DNA from: Cyclobacteriaceae bacterium
GTDB lineage: Bacteria; Bacteroidota; Bacteroidia; Cytophagales; Cyclobacteriaceae
Direction: 5' to 3'
NCBI GenBank assembly: GCA_028284125.1
Contig: JANQSI010000001.1
Coordinates: 310,001-374,000, forward strand
Length of the DNA stretch: 64,000 nucleotides
Shown here: positions 8,465-17,993 of the stretch, piece after piece
How the letters are laid out: each line of letters starts with the position of its first letter
How positions within the stretch are numbered: position 1 is the first letter of the stretch
The notes under the pieces: model-generated
The model's database searches: none
What the model was told of the DNA's origin: nothing
The model's input: the letters and a program-made list of their open reading frames with translations, nothing else
Position numbers and translations under genes: made by a program

Positions 8465-9271
8465 ATGCGGGGAATGCGACTAACCATCTTTTTCATTTTA
8501 GCCATCGGATTGTTTGGATGTAGCAAATTCAGAAAAATCCAAAAAAGTCCTGACTGGAAGGTGAAATACGAAGCTGCGTTGAAGTACTACGACGAAGAGA
8601 AATACAACAAAACAACGATCCTTTTCGAAGAAATCTTACCAATTATTAGAGGAACTGCAGAGGCGGAAAGAGGTAATTTCTTGTTTGCCTATGCATACTT
8701 TCATCAAAAACAATACATCCTCAGTGCTCATCAATTTCAGGAATTCGTAACGATTTATGGACGAAGTGAATATGTGCTGGAAGCTTCATACATGCACGCT
8801 TATTCGCTTTACTTGCAATCCCCGGATTACCAGCTCGATCAGACCAGCACTTATGAAGCAATTGCTGCTATGCAGAATTTCATCAATAAATATCCAACTT
8901 CTGAGTATGCTCCTGATGCAGACAAAATCATTGATGAAATGCAAGTGAAGCTGGAAACAAAAGCTTACAAAACCGCCAAATTGTACCATAAGTTGAGAAG
9001 ATATAAATCCGCACTGGTTGCTTTTAAGAACTTTAGAAACGACTATCCGGATTCGAAATACAATGAGGAAATCTCTTTCCTCAATATTGAAACTTCGTTC
9101 GATCTTGCTGAGCAAAGTATAACCTCAGTTCAGGAGGAACGATACAAGAATACCGTGCAGCTATATGAAGAATTCATTGATAAATATCCAAGTAGTGAAT
9201 TCATTAAAGAAGCTGAAGAATTTTATGCAAAAAGCATAGAAGAATTGACTAAATTTGCGGGTTCAAAATAA
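8465..9271 (+). CDS. bamD: Outer membrane protein assembly factor BamD (lipoprotein)
   Basis: From the ATG at 8465 the protein has 268 residues; a start at 8474 is equally possible and gives the same mature protein. The signal peptide ends in a lipobox (GLFGC, Cys19), so it is anchored in the outer membrane by lipids. The rest is TPR-like, with repeats such as KYYDEEKYNKTTILFEEILP, AYAYFHQKQYILSAHQF and FINKYPTSEYAPDADKIIDE, the usual YfiO/BamD pattern. BamD works with BamA to insert beta-barrels. rpoZ follows after 11 bp and coaBC 12 bp later, so they probably form an operon. Confidence 0.92.
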   Translation: MRGMRLTIFFILAIGLFGCSKFRKIQKSPDWKVKYEAALKYYDEEKYNKTTILFEEILPIIRGTAEAERGNFLFAYAYFHQKQYILSAHQFQEFVTIYGRSEYVLEASYMHAYSLYLQSPDYQLDQTSTYEAIAAMQNFINKYPTSEYAPDADKIIDEMQVKLETKAYKTAKLYHKLRRYKSALVAFKNFRNDYPDSKYNEEISFLNIETSFDLAEQSITSVQEERYKNTVQLYEEFIDKYPSSEFIKEAEEFYAKSIEELTKFAGSK

Positions 9272-9282
9272 AAAAGCATATT

Positions 9283-9618
9283 ATGCATCATTCAACAGCG
9301 GCGCTGATCACAAGAGATAACAAAGAAATTGCAGAGCCAACAAACAATATCTACGAATCAATTGTGATCATTGGAAAAAGAGCAAGACAGATCAGTTCGA
9401 ATCAAAAAGAAGAATTGAATGGTAAACTTGCGGAATTTGCTTCTTCAGTAGATAATCTTGAAGAAATTTTTGAGAATAGAGAACAAATTGAGATCTCCAA
9501 ATTCTACGAGCGAATGCCAAAACCATCTTCAAGTGCTACGGATCAATTCCTAAACGGTGAATTGAACTTCCGTATTCCTGAAGAAGAAGAAACAAAAGAC
9601 GTTCAGTCAGAACTATAA
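9283..9618 (+). CDS. rpoZ: DNA-directed RNA polymerase omega subunit
   Basis: The 111-residue protein matches the Bacteroidota form of RNA polymerase omega: NNIYESIVIIGKRARQI corresponds to the conserved omega helix that clamps the beta' C-terminus, followed by a longer acidic tail than in E. coli. Omega helps assemble and stabilise the polymerase core. The position between bamD and coaBC is the usual one in this phylum (in many other bacteria rpoZ sits next to gmk and coaBC), which supports the call. Confidence 0.88.
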   Translation: MHHSTAALITRDNKEIAEPTNNIYESIVIIGKRARQISSNQKEELNGKLAEFASSVDNLEEIFENREQIEISKFYERMPKPSSSATDQFLNGELNFRIPEEEETKDVQSEL

Positions 9619-9630
9619 AAAGACTTTCCC

Positions 9631-10821
9631 ATGTTAAAGGGGAAAAAAATATTATTAGCGGTTTGTGGGTCTATAGCAGCCTATAAAACCGCTTTTTTTG
9701 TTCGCCTCCTTGTAAAAGAAGAAGCTGAAGTCAAAGTCATAATGACGGAGAGTGCCAAAGACTTCATCACTCCACTTACACTTGCTACGCTTTCCAAAAA
9801 CCCCGTTTACTCTAACTATTTTGAAGAAGATTCCGGTGAATGGAACAATCACGTCGAACTGGGCCTATGGGCGGACTTGATGATTGTTGCACCACTTAGT
9901 GCTAATACGCTTGGGAAAATGGCCAACGGGATCTGTGACAATCTCCTATTGGCTACCTACCTCTCGGCTAAATGCCCGGTGATGGTTGCCCCGGCAATGG
10001 ACCTGGATATGTATAAACATCCATCGACCGTAGAAAATCTAAAAAAACTTCAATCCTTTGGAAATGAAGTCATTGAAGCAACAGAAGGAGAACTCGCCAG
10101 CGGACTAGTCGGTCAAGGACGGATGGCCGAGCCAGAAGAATTGCTGGAGATTCTAAAAAAAAAGTTCAGAAATAGCGAAGCACTGAAAAACAAGAAAGTG
10201 CTAATCACTTCCGGTCCTACTCATGAAGCCATAGACCCCGTTCGATTTATTGGGAATCATTCTTCCGGAAAAATGGGCGTGGCGCTATCTGATGCATTTA
10301 GAAATGCAGGCGCAGAAGTTTCAGTAATTTCAGGTCCTTCTCAATATGTGCCTGAAAATGTAGAAGTCGTCAAAGTGAATTCAGCCAAGGAAATGCTGGC
10401 AGAAGCTGAGAAAAAATACAAAGACTGTGATATCGCGGTTTTTGCTGCTGCTGTAGCAGACTATCGGCCTGCTGACCCAAAAAGCGAAAAGATCAAAAAG
10501 AGTGAAGATTCCTTCGAAATTAACCTGGTCAAAAATCCGGACATAGCATTTGAATTGGGACAAAAGAAAAATGGTCAATTCAATATCGGTTTTGCACTGG
10601 AAACCAATAAGGAAGAAACACACGCGAAAGAAAAACTGGAAAAAAAGAACTTTGACCTAATTGTATTAAACTCCCTAAACGATTCAGGAGCCGGTTTCCA
10701 GAACGATACCAACAAGGTTACATTCTTTGATAAGAACAATAAGGAAGTAAAATTTGAGTTGAAGAGTAAGAAAGAAGTTGCTGCTGATATAGTAGATTAC
10801 ACGATTCAACAGATCAAATGA
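9631..10821 (+). CDS. coaBC: Bifunctional phosphopantothenoylcysteine decarboxylase/synthetase
   Basis: The protein has 396 residues in two domains. Residues 1-180 are the flavoprotein decarboxylase CoaC: KKILLAVCGSIAAYK at the start, the catalytic histidine in EWNNHVELG, and the PAMDLDMY and ANGICDNLL segments. Residues 190-396 are the CTP-dependent synthetase CoaB: VLITSGPTHEAIDPVRFIGNHSSGKMG, AAAVADYRP and IGFALETN. It makes 4'-phosphopantetheine from phosphopantothenate and cysteine in coenzyme A synthesis. It overlaps the start of the PorD gene by 4 bp, so translation is coupled. Confidence 0.97.
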   Translation: MLKGKKILLAVCGSIAAYKTAFFVRLLVKEEAEVKVIMTESAKDFITPLTLATLSKNPVYSNYFEEDSGEWNNHVELGLWADLMIVAPLSANTLGKMANGICDNLLLATYLSAKCPVMVAPAMDLDMYKHPSTVENLKKLQSFGNEVIEATEGELASGLVGQGRMAEPEELLEILKKKFRNSEALKNKKVLITSGPTHEAIDPVRFIGNHSSGKMGVALSDAFRNAGAEVSVISGPSQYVPENVEVVKVNSAKEMLAEAEKKYKDCDIAVFAAAVADYRPADPKSEKIKKSEDSFEINLVKNPDIAFELGQKKNGQFNIGFALETNKEETHAKEKLEKKNFDLIVLNSLNDSGAGFQNDTNKVTFFDKNNKEVKFELKSKKEVAADIVDYTIQQIK

Positions 10822-11708
10822 GGTTCGCAACCATTTTGTTTTTTGCTTGCATTACCCACTGGGTTTTTTCCCAAGAACTCAACTGTCGGGTGATTGTAAA
10901 TGCACAGCAAGTGCAAACCACTGAGCGACAGATATTCCAGGACATGGAAACAGAATTTGCTCAATTCCTCAACAATACCAAGTGGACGAACGATATTTTT
11001 GATGAAGAAGAAATCATCAATTGCAACCTCTTGATCAACATTAATGATCAGCCAAGCATTGGCGTCTTTGAAGCATCCGTTCAGGTACTTTCCAGTCGAC
11101 CGGTTTATGGAACTAATTATGAAAGCGTCTTATTGAATTTCGCCGATCGTGACTGGACATTTGAATTCGTTCAATCGCAACCGCTAAACTTCAATGAAAA
11201 CGTTTTCACTACTAACATCACCTCCCTCCTGGCCTTTTATGCTTACATCATCATTGGAATGGATTACGATTCCTTTTCAGAATTAGGTGGTGAGCCTTTT
11301 TATGAAAAAGCCTGGAACATTGTCAATAATGCGCAGCAATCTGGTTTCAACGGCTGGCAACAATTCAACAGCATTAGAAACCGATATTGGTTGGTTGAAA
11401 ATCTTCGAAATCCGCAATTGGAAGGGATAAGAAAAGCACTTTACGCTTACCACAGAAATGGATTGGACATCATTGCTGATCAGAAAGATGAGGCAGAAGG
11501 CAACATCCTGAGCGCACTTTCAGAAGTACAAAGAGCCAATCGGGCACGACCAAGGTCCATCCTGACAATCACCTTCATGGATGCAAAATCCGATGAGCTA
11601 ACCCAGTTATTTGGAGAAACCAGTCTAGCTAAAAGACGACAAGCCTACAACCTGCTAAATAGCATCGATCCATCAAGATCAGATGATTATCGTGTGCTGA
11701 TTGAGTAG
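10818..11708 (+). CDS. porD: PorD-like (DUF4835) type IX secretion protein
   Basis: The 296-residue protein has a signal peptide (ATILFFACITHWVFSQ, cut after about residue 18). The mature sequence begins ELNCRVIVNAQQVQTTERQIFQDME, the hallmark start of DUF4835, and runs on as the typical EFAQFLNNTKWTND and YAYIIIGMDYDSFSELGG. The family includes PorD, a periplasmic part of the type IX secretion system that exports adhesins and gliding proteins in this phylum. The order coaBC-porD-recN is common in Bacteroidota. Family membership is firm; the role in secretion is taken from the family. Confidence 0.85.
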   Translation: MRFATILFFACITHWVFSQELNCRVIVNAQQVQTTERQIFQDMETEFAQFLNNTKWTNDIFDEEEIINCNLLININDQPSIGVFEASVQVLSSRPVYGTNYESVLLNFADRDWTFEFVQSQPLNFNENVFTTNITSLLAFYAYIIIGMDYDSFSELGGEPFYEKAWNIVNNAQQSGFNGWQQFNSIRNRYWLVENLRNPQLEGIRKALYAYHRNGLDIIADQKDEAEGNILSALSEVQRANRARPRSILTITFMDAKSDELTQLFGETSLAKRRQAYNLLNSIDPSRSDDYRVLIE

Positions 11709-11747
11709 ACTCTGAATATCTTTGCTGTCTCTTTCCGGAGACCGTAA

Positions 11748-13403
11748 ATGATCAAATCCCTCCAAATAAAAAATTACGCACTGATCGAAGAACTCGAAAT
11801 GAGTCCCTCTTCGAAGTTGAATATTATTACCGGAGAAACAGGAGCTGGAAAATCGATCATGCTTGGCGCGGTTGGCTTGTTGCTTGGAGACCGAGCCGAC
11901 ACGAAAGTGCTGTTGGATAAAGATCAAAAGTGCATTGTAGAAGGCGTTTTCAACTTATCACAGTACAAACTAAAAGCGCTGTTCGAACAAGAAGACCTGG
12001 ATTATGAAAAGGAGTGCGTCATTCGAAGAGAGATTGCTGCGAATGGAAAATCACGCGCATTCGTCAACGACACACCGGCTACATTGGCTGCATTGAAAAA
12101 GATCGGCAATCATTTGATGGACGTACATTCACAGCATGAATCACTCAGTCTTGGAAGTAACAAATATCAGCTGGAAGTTCTCGATGCTTTTGCCGGACAT
12201 CAAGAATTAGAAAGTACCTATCAAGCTGATTTTTCAGCTTATGCGAAAGCAAGAAAAGCCTACGATGAGCTTGTAGCGCTCGCTAACAAAGGCGCTGAAG
12301 ATCTTGACTACAAGAAATTTTTATTGGATGAGTTGAATCAGATTAGCCTTGATGGCATTGATCAGGAGGAAGTAGAAAAAGAGCTTGAAGTACTTGAAAA
12401 TGCGGAGGAAATCAAGCTTAAGCTTTCACAAGCAATCCATCTGCTCGATGAGTCTGAGGTAGCGATTTTGCAGCAGTTAAACGAGGCAAAACAATCTCTT
12501 TCTTCAATAGCTGATTTTTCAAAAAACCTCTCAGAAATTAGCGATCGACTGGAGAGCACTTCGATCGAGCTTCAGGATATCTTCAGTGAAATTCAGATGA
12601 ATCAAGATCGTATCGAACACGATCCGCAACGCATCCAGGAACTGAAAGAGCAACTCGATCATCTTTATCGATTGCAGAAAAAGCATAATGTTCAAACGGC
12701 AGCTGAACTTGTGACACTAAGAAACGACCTGGACGAGAGTCTTTCCAAAATCGAAAACCTGGATGGAGAGATCAAGAAAGCAAACCAGGCACTGGAGAAA
12801 GCAGAAAGGACAATGCGAACAGCAGGAGAAAAACTTTCTGAATCCAGAAAACTCTTCGCACTCAATTTCTCAGATGAAATCGAAAAGATCATCAAAGACA
12901 TTGGGATCGAAAACGGTACGGTTGAGATCCAGGTTCTTCCTTCTGAGCCAAGCAGCACCGGGCTTGACCAGGTGGATATGCTTTTCAGCGCCAACAAAGG
13001 AATCAAACCGCAGGAACTTAAAGAGGTGGCATCAGGTGGCGAATTCTCGAGGCTCATCTTCGCTATCAAATACCTGATCGCAGACAAGACCTCTCTCCCA
13101 ACCATCATTTTTGACGAAATAGATACCGGAGTTTCCGGTCAGGTAGCGCTACAAATGATCCAGATGATGAAGTCAATGGCTAAGAATCATCAGGTCATCA
13201 GTATCAGTCATTTGCCGCAGTTTGCGGCCGGCGGAGATGCCCATTATTTCGTTTACAAAGACCATAGCTCTGCACGATCTGTTAGTAAGATCAAGAAACT
13301 AGAGAAAGAAGATCGCGTACTAGAAATCGCCAAAATGATCGGCGGAGAAAACCCTGCTACTGCTGCGGTTGAAAGCGCAAAAGAGTTACTTCAAATTGGC
13401 TAA
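11748..13403 (+). CDS. recN: DNA repair protein RecN
   Basis: The 551-residue protein is an SMC-like ATPase used in double-strand break repair. The Walker A motif GETGAGKS is at about residues 29-36, a long coiled coil runs through about residues 160-370, and the C-terminal lobe carries the ABC signature region VASGGEFSRLIFAIKYL and Walker B TIIFDEIDTGVSG. Length and order agree with RecN. It follows porD by 39 bp and precedes fabI by 28 bp on the same strand. No LexA-type box could be identified upstream by eye. Confidence 0.97.
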   Translation: MIKSLQIKNYALIEELEMSPSSKLNIITGETGAGKSIMLGAVGLLLGDRADTKVLLDKDQKCIVEGVFNLSQYKLKALFEQEDLDYEKECVIRREIAANGKSRAFVNDTPATLAALKKIGNHLMDVHSQHESLSLGSNKYQLEVLDAFAGHQELESTYQADFSAYAKARKAYDELVALANKGAEDLDYKKFLLDELNQISLDGIDQEEVEKELEVLENAEEIKLKLSQAIHLLDESEVAILQQLNEAKQSLSSIADFSKNLSEISDRLESTSIELQDIFSEIQMNQDRIEHDPQRIQELKEQLDHLYRLQKKHNVQTAAELVTLRNDLDESLSKIENLDGEIKKANQALEKAERTMRTAGEKLSESRKLFALNFSDEIEKIIKDIGIENGTVEIQVLPSEPSSTGLDQVDMLFSANKGIKPQELKEVASGGEFSRLIFAIKYLIADKTSLPTIIFDEIDTGVSGQVALQMIQMMKSMAKNHQVISISHLPQFAAGGDAHYFVYKDHSSARSVSKIKKLEKEDRVLEIAKMIGGENPATAAVESAKELLQIG

Positions 13404-13431
13404 TTTTGGCCACCAAACTTAATCTAACAAC

Positions 13432-14244
13432 ATGGCATACGATTTATTAAAAGGTAAAAGAGGAATCATCTTCGGAGCATTGGACAACAGCTCCATTGCG
13501 TGGAAAGTAGCTGAAAAAGCGCACGAAGAAGGTGCAACATTCACACTGAGTAATGCCCCAATCGCCATGCGAATGGGTGAGATCAATAAATTGGGTGAGC
13601 AATGTGGTGCAGAAATCATTCCGGCTGATGCCACCTCAGTTGAAGATCTCGAAAACCTTATCAATAAATCAACGGAAATCCTTGGCGGAAAAATTGATTT
13701 CATTCTTCATTCCATCGGCATGAGTCCGAACGTCAGAAAAGGACGTGATTACGGAGACCTGAATTACGATTGGTTTCTGAAGTCATTGGATGTCTCTGCA
13801 CTTTCTTTTCACAAAGTGATGCAGACGGCTGAAAAACTGGATGCCATGAACGAGTGGGGTTCTATCCTTGCCTTGTCTTACATCGCAGCACAACGTACCT
13901 TCCCGGATTACTCGGACATGGCGCAAGCAAAAGCAGTATTGGAATCCATCGCCAGAAGCTACGGTCAGCGATTTGGAAAATCCAAGAAAGTTCGAGTCAA
14001 TACCATTTCCCAATCTCCGACCATGACCACTGCAGGTTCAGGTGTTCCAGGATTTGATCTTTTCTTCAAATATGGAAATGACATGTCGCCACTTGGCAAT
14101 GCAGATGCTGAAAGTTGTGCGGACTATTGCGTGGTAATGTTCTCGGATCTGACACGAATGGTCACGATGCAGAATCTAATGCACGATGGTGGATTTTCTA
14201 CTTCAGGAATCACACCGGAGATTTTGGAACAATTGGATAAGTAG
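13432..14244 (+). CDS. fabI: Enoyl-[acyl-carrier-protein] reductase (NADH)
   Basis: The 270-residue protein is a short-chain dehydrogenase of the FabI type, which reduces trans-2-enoyl-ACP in the last step of each fatty acid elongation cycle. The cofactor-binding start GKRGIIFGALDNSSIAWKVA is the FabI form of the glycine-rich loop. The catalytic segment LSYIAAQRTFPDYSDMAQAK holds the two tyrosines and lysine of the FabI site in the usual spacing. It is cytoplasmic. It sits between recN and ispE on the plus strand and may share their transcript. Confidence 0.97.
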   Translation: MAYDLLKGKRGIIFGALDNSSIAWKVAEKAHEEGATFTLSNAPIAMRMGEINKLGEQCGAEIIPADATSVEDLENLINKSTEILGGKIDFILHSIGMSPNVRKGRDYGDLNYDWFLKSLDVSALSFHKVMQTAEKLDAMNEWGSILALSYIAAQRTFPDYSDMAQAKAVLESIARSYGQRFGKSKKVRVNTISQSPTMTTAGSGVPGFDLFFKYGNDMSPLGNADAESCADYCVVMFSDLTRMVTMQNLMHDGGFSTSGITPEILEQLDK

Positions 14245-14306
14245 AAAGTAATAAGTAGTAAGCTACAAGTTCGGTACTTACTACTTTTGACTTTCAACTT
14301 TCAACT

Positions 14307-15095
14307 ATGTTATCCTTCCCCAACGCCAAAATAAATCTTGGATTAAATATCCTGGCCAAGCGAACGGATGGCTATCATGACCTTGAGACCTGCTTCTACC
14401 CTATTCCCTGGCGCGATTCACTGGAAATAATCGAATCTTCAGAATTTGGCTTCTATTCCTACGGATTGAAAATACCAGGTGACTGGGAGCATAACTTGTG
14501 TGTCAAAGCGTATGAAGTACTGAAAGCTGACTTTGATCTTCCCCCAATTGAGATCCATTTATTGAAGGCGATCCCGATGGGTGGTGGCTTAGGTGGTGGA
14601 TCTGCCAACGGTTCTTTCGTATTGAAGCTACTCGACGAATTGTTCCAGTTGGAATTGAGTACGTCCAAATTGGAAGCTTACGCATTGAAGCTTGGCAGTG
14701 ATTGTCCGTTTTTTATTCAAAATAAACCCACCCTTGCATCCGGAAGAGGTGAAATTTTTCAATCGTGCGATGTTGATCTCTCTGGGCTATTCCTGGCGAT
14801 GTTTAATCCCGATGTGCATATTTCAACCAAAGAAGCCTTCTCAGGAATTCAACCCGCCACACCTAAAGAATCCATTTCAGAAATTGTACAACGACCCGTC
14901 AGCGAGTGGAAAGATTTGTTGGTTAATGATTTTGAAACTTCCGTTTTTCCGAATCATCCGGAGATAGGAAAAGTAAAAGAAGACATGTATGAATCAGGGG
15001 CCATCCACAGTTCAATGACAGGCACAGGTTCAACGGTATACGGAATTTTCGAAACGCCTCCTGAAAACATCCAGTGGACGGTTTTTGAATTGTGA
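14307..15095 (+). CDS. ispE: 4-diphosphocytidyl-2-C-methyl-D-erythritol kinase
   Basis: The 262-residue protein is a GHMP kinase that phosphorylates CDP-methylerythritol in the MEP pathway for isoprenoids. It starts with FPNAKINLGLNILAKRTDGYHDL, the IspE substrate loop, and has the ATP-binding glycine loop IPMGGGLGGGSANG at about residues 90-103 and the late STMTGTGSTVYGIF motif. Length is normal. Isoprenoids made here feed undecaprenyl phosphate, which the uppP product at 62.5 kb recycles. About 60 bp of low-complexity sequence separate it from fabI. Confidence 0.96.
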   Translation: MLSFPNAKINLGLNILAKRTDGYHDLETCFYPIPWRDSLEIIESSEFGFYSYGLKIPGDWEHNLCVKAYEVLKADFDLPPIEIHLLKAIPMGGGLGGGSANGSFVLKLLDELFQLELSTSKLEAYALKLGSDCPFFIQNKPTLASGRGEIFQSCDVDLSGLFLAMFNPDVHISTKEAFSGIQPATPKESISEIVQRPVSEWKDLLVNDFETSVFPNHPEIGKVKEDMYESGAIHSSMTGTGSTVYGIFETPPENIQWTVFEL

Positions 15096-15108
15096 CTGCT
15101 ATACACTG

Positions 15109-15233
15109 GGCGTATGCATTTGCTACGCCTTCTATATCTCATTTGCTTTACTAGCAAACTAAGCTGGATGAGAATGAGAAGTCAATTAGAAATTGACCTG
15201 ATATAATATAGGTGTAGCTATAACCTACACCTA
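15109..15233. repeat. Stack of four hairpins (REP-like) between ispE and the aminopeptidase
   Basis: Four inverted repeats follow one another: GGCGTA/TACGCC (15109-15129, 9-nt loop), TTTGC/GCAAA (15142-15158), GTCAATT/AATTGAC (15181-15197, 3-nt loop) and TAGGTGTAG/CTACACCTA (15209-15233, 7-nt loop). The first two with a TTCTATATCTCA linker resemble the two-hairpin elements at 19521 and 23215. No clear T-run follows, so they are not simple terminators. Confidence 0.6.
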
Positions 15234-15306
15234 GTATAATTTGAAATGCAGACCGCAAATCACAATGTGTTGCAAAAAATGGCTGTCAGCTTTTACCTTG
15301 CAGGCT

Positions 15307-17853
15307 ATGAAAAAACCTGGCTCACTCCTTCTCCTTTTGATTCTTGGCATCTCCTGTCAAGCTCCGACTGATTTATTGGATGTAGGCATTCCACTGAAAA
15401 TGGCAGAATACCGTAAAGGACAAGTTTCGGATGTGGTTTACAACCTGTCTTTTGACATTCCGATGGAGCGTGAAACACCCATCAATTCCATCCTGGAGTT
15501 GAACTTAAATATCAACGATCTTGAGCAACCGCTTTACCTGGATTTTAATGAAAAAGCAGATCGAATACAATCGGTAGAAGTCAATGGAAATGCGATAGCA
15601 ACAGATCATCGCAAGGAGCATCTGATCATTGCACCTGAATACCTGGAAAAAGGAGAAAATGTAGTTGTAGTGAATTTCCTTGCTGGCGAACTTTCACTCA
15701 ACCGAAACGAAGAGTTCCTCTATACACTACTAGTCCCGGATCGAGCAAGTACCCTTTTCCCCTGTTTTGACCAACCCAACATCAAAGCTCGCTACAACCT
15801 GACCATCACTGCTCCTTCAAGCTGGGAGGTTTTGTCTGCTGCACCCGAAATGGAGCAAGAAGTCAACGGTGACTTCACCACCCATCGTTTTGATACCTCC
15901 GCCCTGATGAGCACCTATCTCTTCTCTTTTGTTGCGGGAAAATTCGAATCGGAGGTTCAGAATCCAGGCGCTTTTGATATGAAGCTGCTGTATCGGGAAA
16001 CGAACGAAGAGAAAAAGGAAGCCAGTATCCAAGAAATATTCAAGCATCACCAGGAGTCGATTGACTTTCTGGAAGATTACACAGATTATCCTTTTCCATT
16101 TAAGAAATTGGATTTTGCGGGTATTCCGGGCTTTCAATACGGGGGTATGGAGCATGTGGGCGCCATTCAATACCGAGAGTCGACCTTGTTTCTGGACAAC
16201 AGTGCCACCGTAAGCAGAAAACTGGGACGCGGAAAGTTGATCGCCCACGAAACAGCGCATATGTGGTTTGGCGACCTGGTCACAATGAAATGGTTCAGCG
16301 ATGTTTGGCTGAAAGAAGTCTTTGCCAACTTCCTGGCTGACAAGATTATGAACCCATCATTCCCGGAAATCAATCATGACCTGCAATTTGTCACCAATCA
16401 CTATCCAAGCGCTTACAGTGAAGATCGGACGGCTGGTTCCAATCCGATCAAGCAACCGTTGGACAATCTGAAAAATGCGGGAACGCTTTACGGCAGAATC
16501 ATCTACAACAAAGCGCCGATCATGATGCGACAGCTGGAGGCAGTGATGGGTGAAGCAGCCTTTCAAGATGGTATCAAAGAATACATCGCTACTTACAAGG
16601 ATGATAATGCCGAATGGGAAGACCTGATAGCTATTCTCGATTCCAGAACCGACACCAATTTGAAGCAATGGAGCGAAGTTTGGGTAAATCAATCCGGGCG
16701 ACCCGTGTTTACGGATGAAATCTCTTATGGAGAGCTGGGCACGATTACCAACTTTGAAATCAGCCAAACACCGGAAGATGGTAGTGAAAAAGTCTGGCCA
16801 CAATCGTTTACGGTTGGTTTGGTTTATGCCGATTCGGTCGTTGAAGTACAAGCCAACATTGCCGGACAAAAAACGGTACTGACTGAAACGCACGGTCTTT
16901 CTAAACCTGAGGCGATCGTCTACAATTATGATGGTTATGGGTATGGGGTGTTTCCAATCACAAACGAAACTATTGAGCAAACGACAAAACTTGAGGATGA
17001 AGTAGCCCGAGGATACACCTACATTAATATCTATGAAAATGTGTTGGATGGCAAGATCAGCGCACTTGATGCGATTAACCTGATGAACCAAGGACTGCAA
17101 ACCGAAACCAATGACCTGATCAATCGCTTGATGACGAATCAAATTCGTTCGCTCTTTTGGAAATACCTGACGGAAGCAGAAAGAACAGACGTTCAACAGC
17201 AATTGGAACAATCTCTAAGCAGTCTCATTAACATGGAACTTCCGGCCAACCGAAAGAAAACACTGTTCGGATTGTTCCGATCGATTGCTTACAGTTCGAG
17301 CGGACAAGACATGCTTTATCAAATCTGGAGCAAAGAGACGCAGGTCAAAGACTTGAATTTAAACACGGACGATTACGCCAACATGGCGATGGAGTTGTGC
17401 ATTTACGGACACCCGAAAGCGGAGGAATTGATTGAAACCATGGTTTCTTCCTTTAAGAACCCCGACAAAGTGGAACGATTCAACTTTTTGATCCCTTCCC
17501 TTTCTGACAATGCACAAGTAAGGAATGCCTTTTTCGAAACGCTAAGACACGCGGAGAACCGGGAAAAGGAATCCTGGGTATTAACAGCCGTAAACAACAT
17601 TCATCATCCGTTGCGACATGAAAGTTCAACTGAGCTACTTCCAACTTGTTTGGAATTACTGGAAGAGATCCAACTGACCGGGGACATCTTCTTTCCGAAA
17701 CGCTGGCTGGTGAGTACGATTGGCAATTATTCTTCTGCAGAGGCCTATACTATTTTGACCACCTTTCTATCTGAGAATCCCGAGTTCAGTCCGGTGCTGA
17801 AACGAAAATTGCTTCAAGCAACGGATGACTTGTATCGAGTGAACGGAAAGTAG
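15307..17853 (+). CDS. M1 family aminopeptidase (lipoprotein)
   Basis: From the ATG at 15307 the protein has 848 residues; an upstream frame from 15241 lacks a signal and is rejected. The signal peptide ends in a lipobox (LILGISC), so the enzyme is lipid anchored. The M1 fold is clear: an N-terminal beta domain, the exopeptidase motif as GGMEHVGA, and the zinc motif HETAH at about residues 314-318 with the third ligand Glu 19 residues later (WLKEVFANF). A long helical C-terminal domain follows (about residues 510-848). It should remove N-terminal residues from peptides in the periplasm or outside the cell. Confidence 0.93.
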   Translation: MKKPGSLLLLLILGISCQAPTDLLDVGIPLKMAEYRKGQVSDVVYNLSFDIPMERETPINSILELNLNINDLEQPLYLDFNEKADRIQSVEVNGNAIATDHRKEHLIIAPEYLEKGENVVVVNFLAGELSLNRNEEFLYTLLVPDRASTLFPCFDQPNIKARYNLTITAPSSWEVLSAAPEMEQEVNGDFTTHRFDTSALMSTYLFSFVAGKFESEVQNPGAFDMKLLYRETNEEKKEASIQEIFKHHQESIDFLEDYTDYPFPFKKLDFAGIPGFQYGGMEHVGAIQYRESTLFLDNSATVSRKLGRGKLIAHETAHMWFGDLVTMKWFSDVWLKEVFANFLADKIMNPSFPEINHDLQFVTNHYPSAYSEDRTAGSNPIKQPLDNLKNAGTLYGRIIYNKAPIMMRQLEAVMGEAAFQDGIKEYIATYKDDNAEWEDLIAILDSRTDTNLKQWSEVWVNQSGRPVFTDEISYGELGTITNFEISQTPEDGSEKVWPQSFTVGLVYADSVVEVQANIAGQKTVLTETHGLSKPEAIVYNYDGYGYGVFPITNETIEQTTKLEDEVARGYTYINIYENVLDGKISALDAINLMNQGLQTETNDLINRLMTNQIRSLFWKYLTEAERTDVQQQLEQSLSSLINMELPANRKKTLFGLFRSIAYSSSGQDMLYQIWSKETQVKDLNLNTDDYANMAMELCIYGHPKAEELIETMVSSFKNPDKVERFNFLIPSLSDNAQVRNAFFETLRHAENREKESWVLTAVNNIHHPLRHESSTELLPTCLELLEEIQLTGDIFFPKRWLVSTIGNYSSAEAYTILTTFLSENPEFSPVLKRKLLQATDDLYRVNGK

Positions 17854-17993
17854 GTGGATTTGGGAAATTTCTGCTAGTACGAGTTTGTACGAACTGACCT
17901 CATCACAGCTTCCTATCACTCTTCATAATCAAACATAAGCGTAAGCTGTTATTTCATATATTGCATTTAACCACTAATTATAACCACTTGATT

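Noticed and set aside
14245-14306. Low-complexity ACTTTCAACTTTCAACT-type spacer
   Set aside because: Simple short repeats of this kind are frequent between Bacteroidota genes and carry no visible function here.
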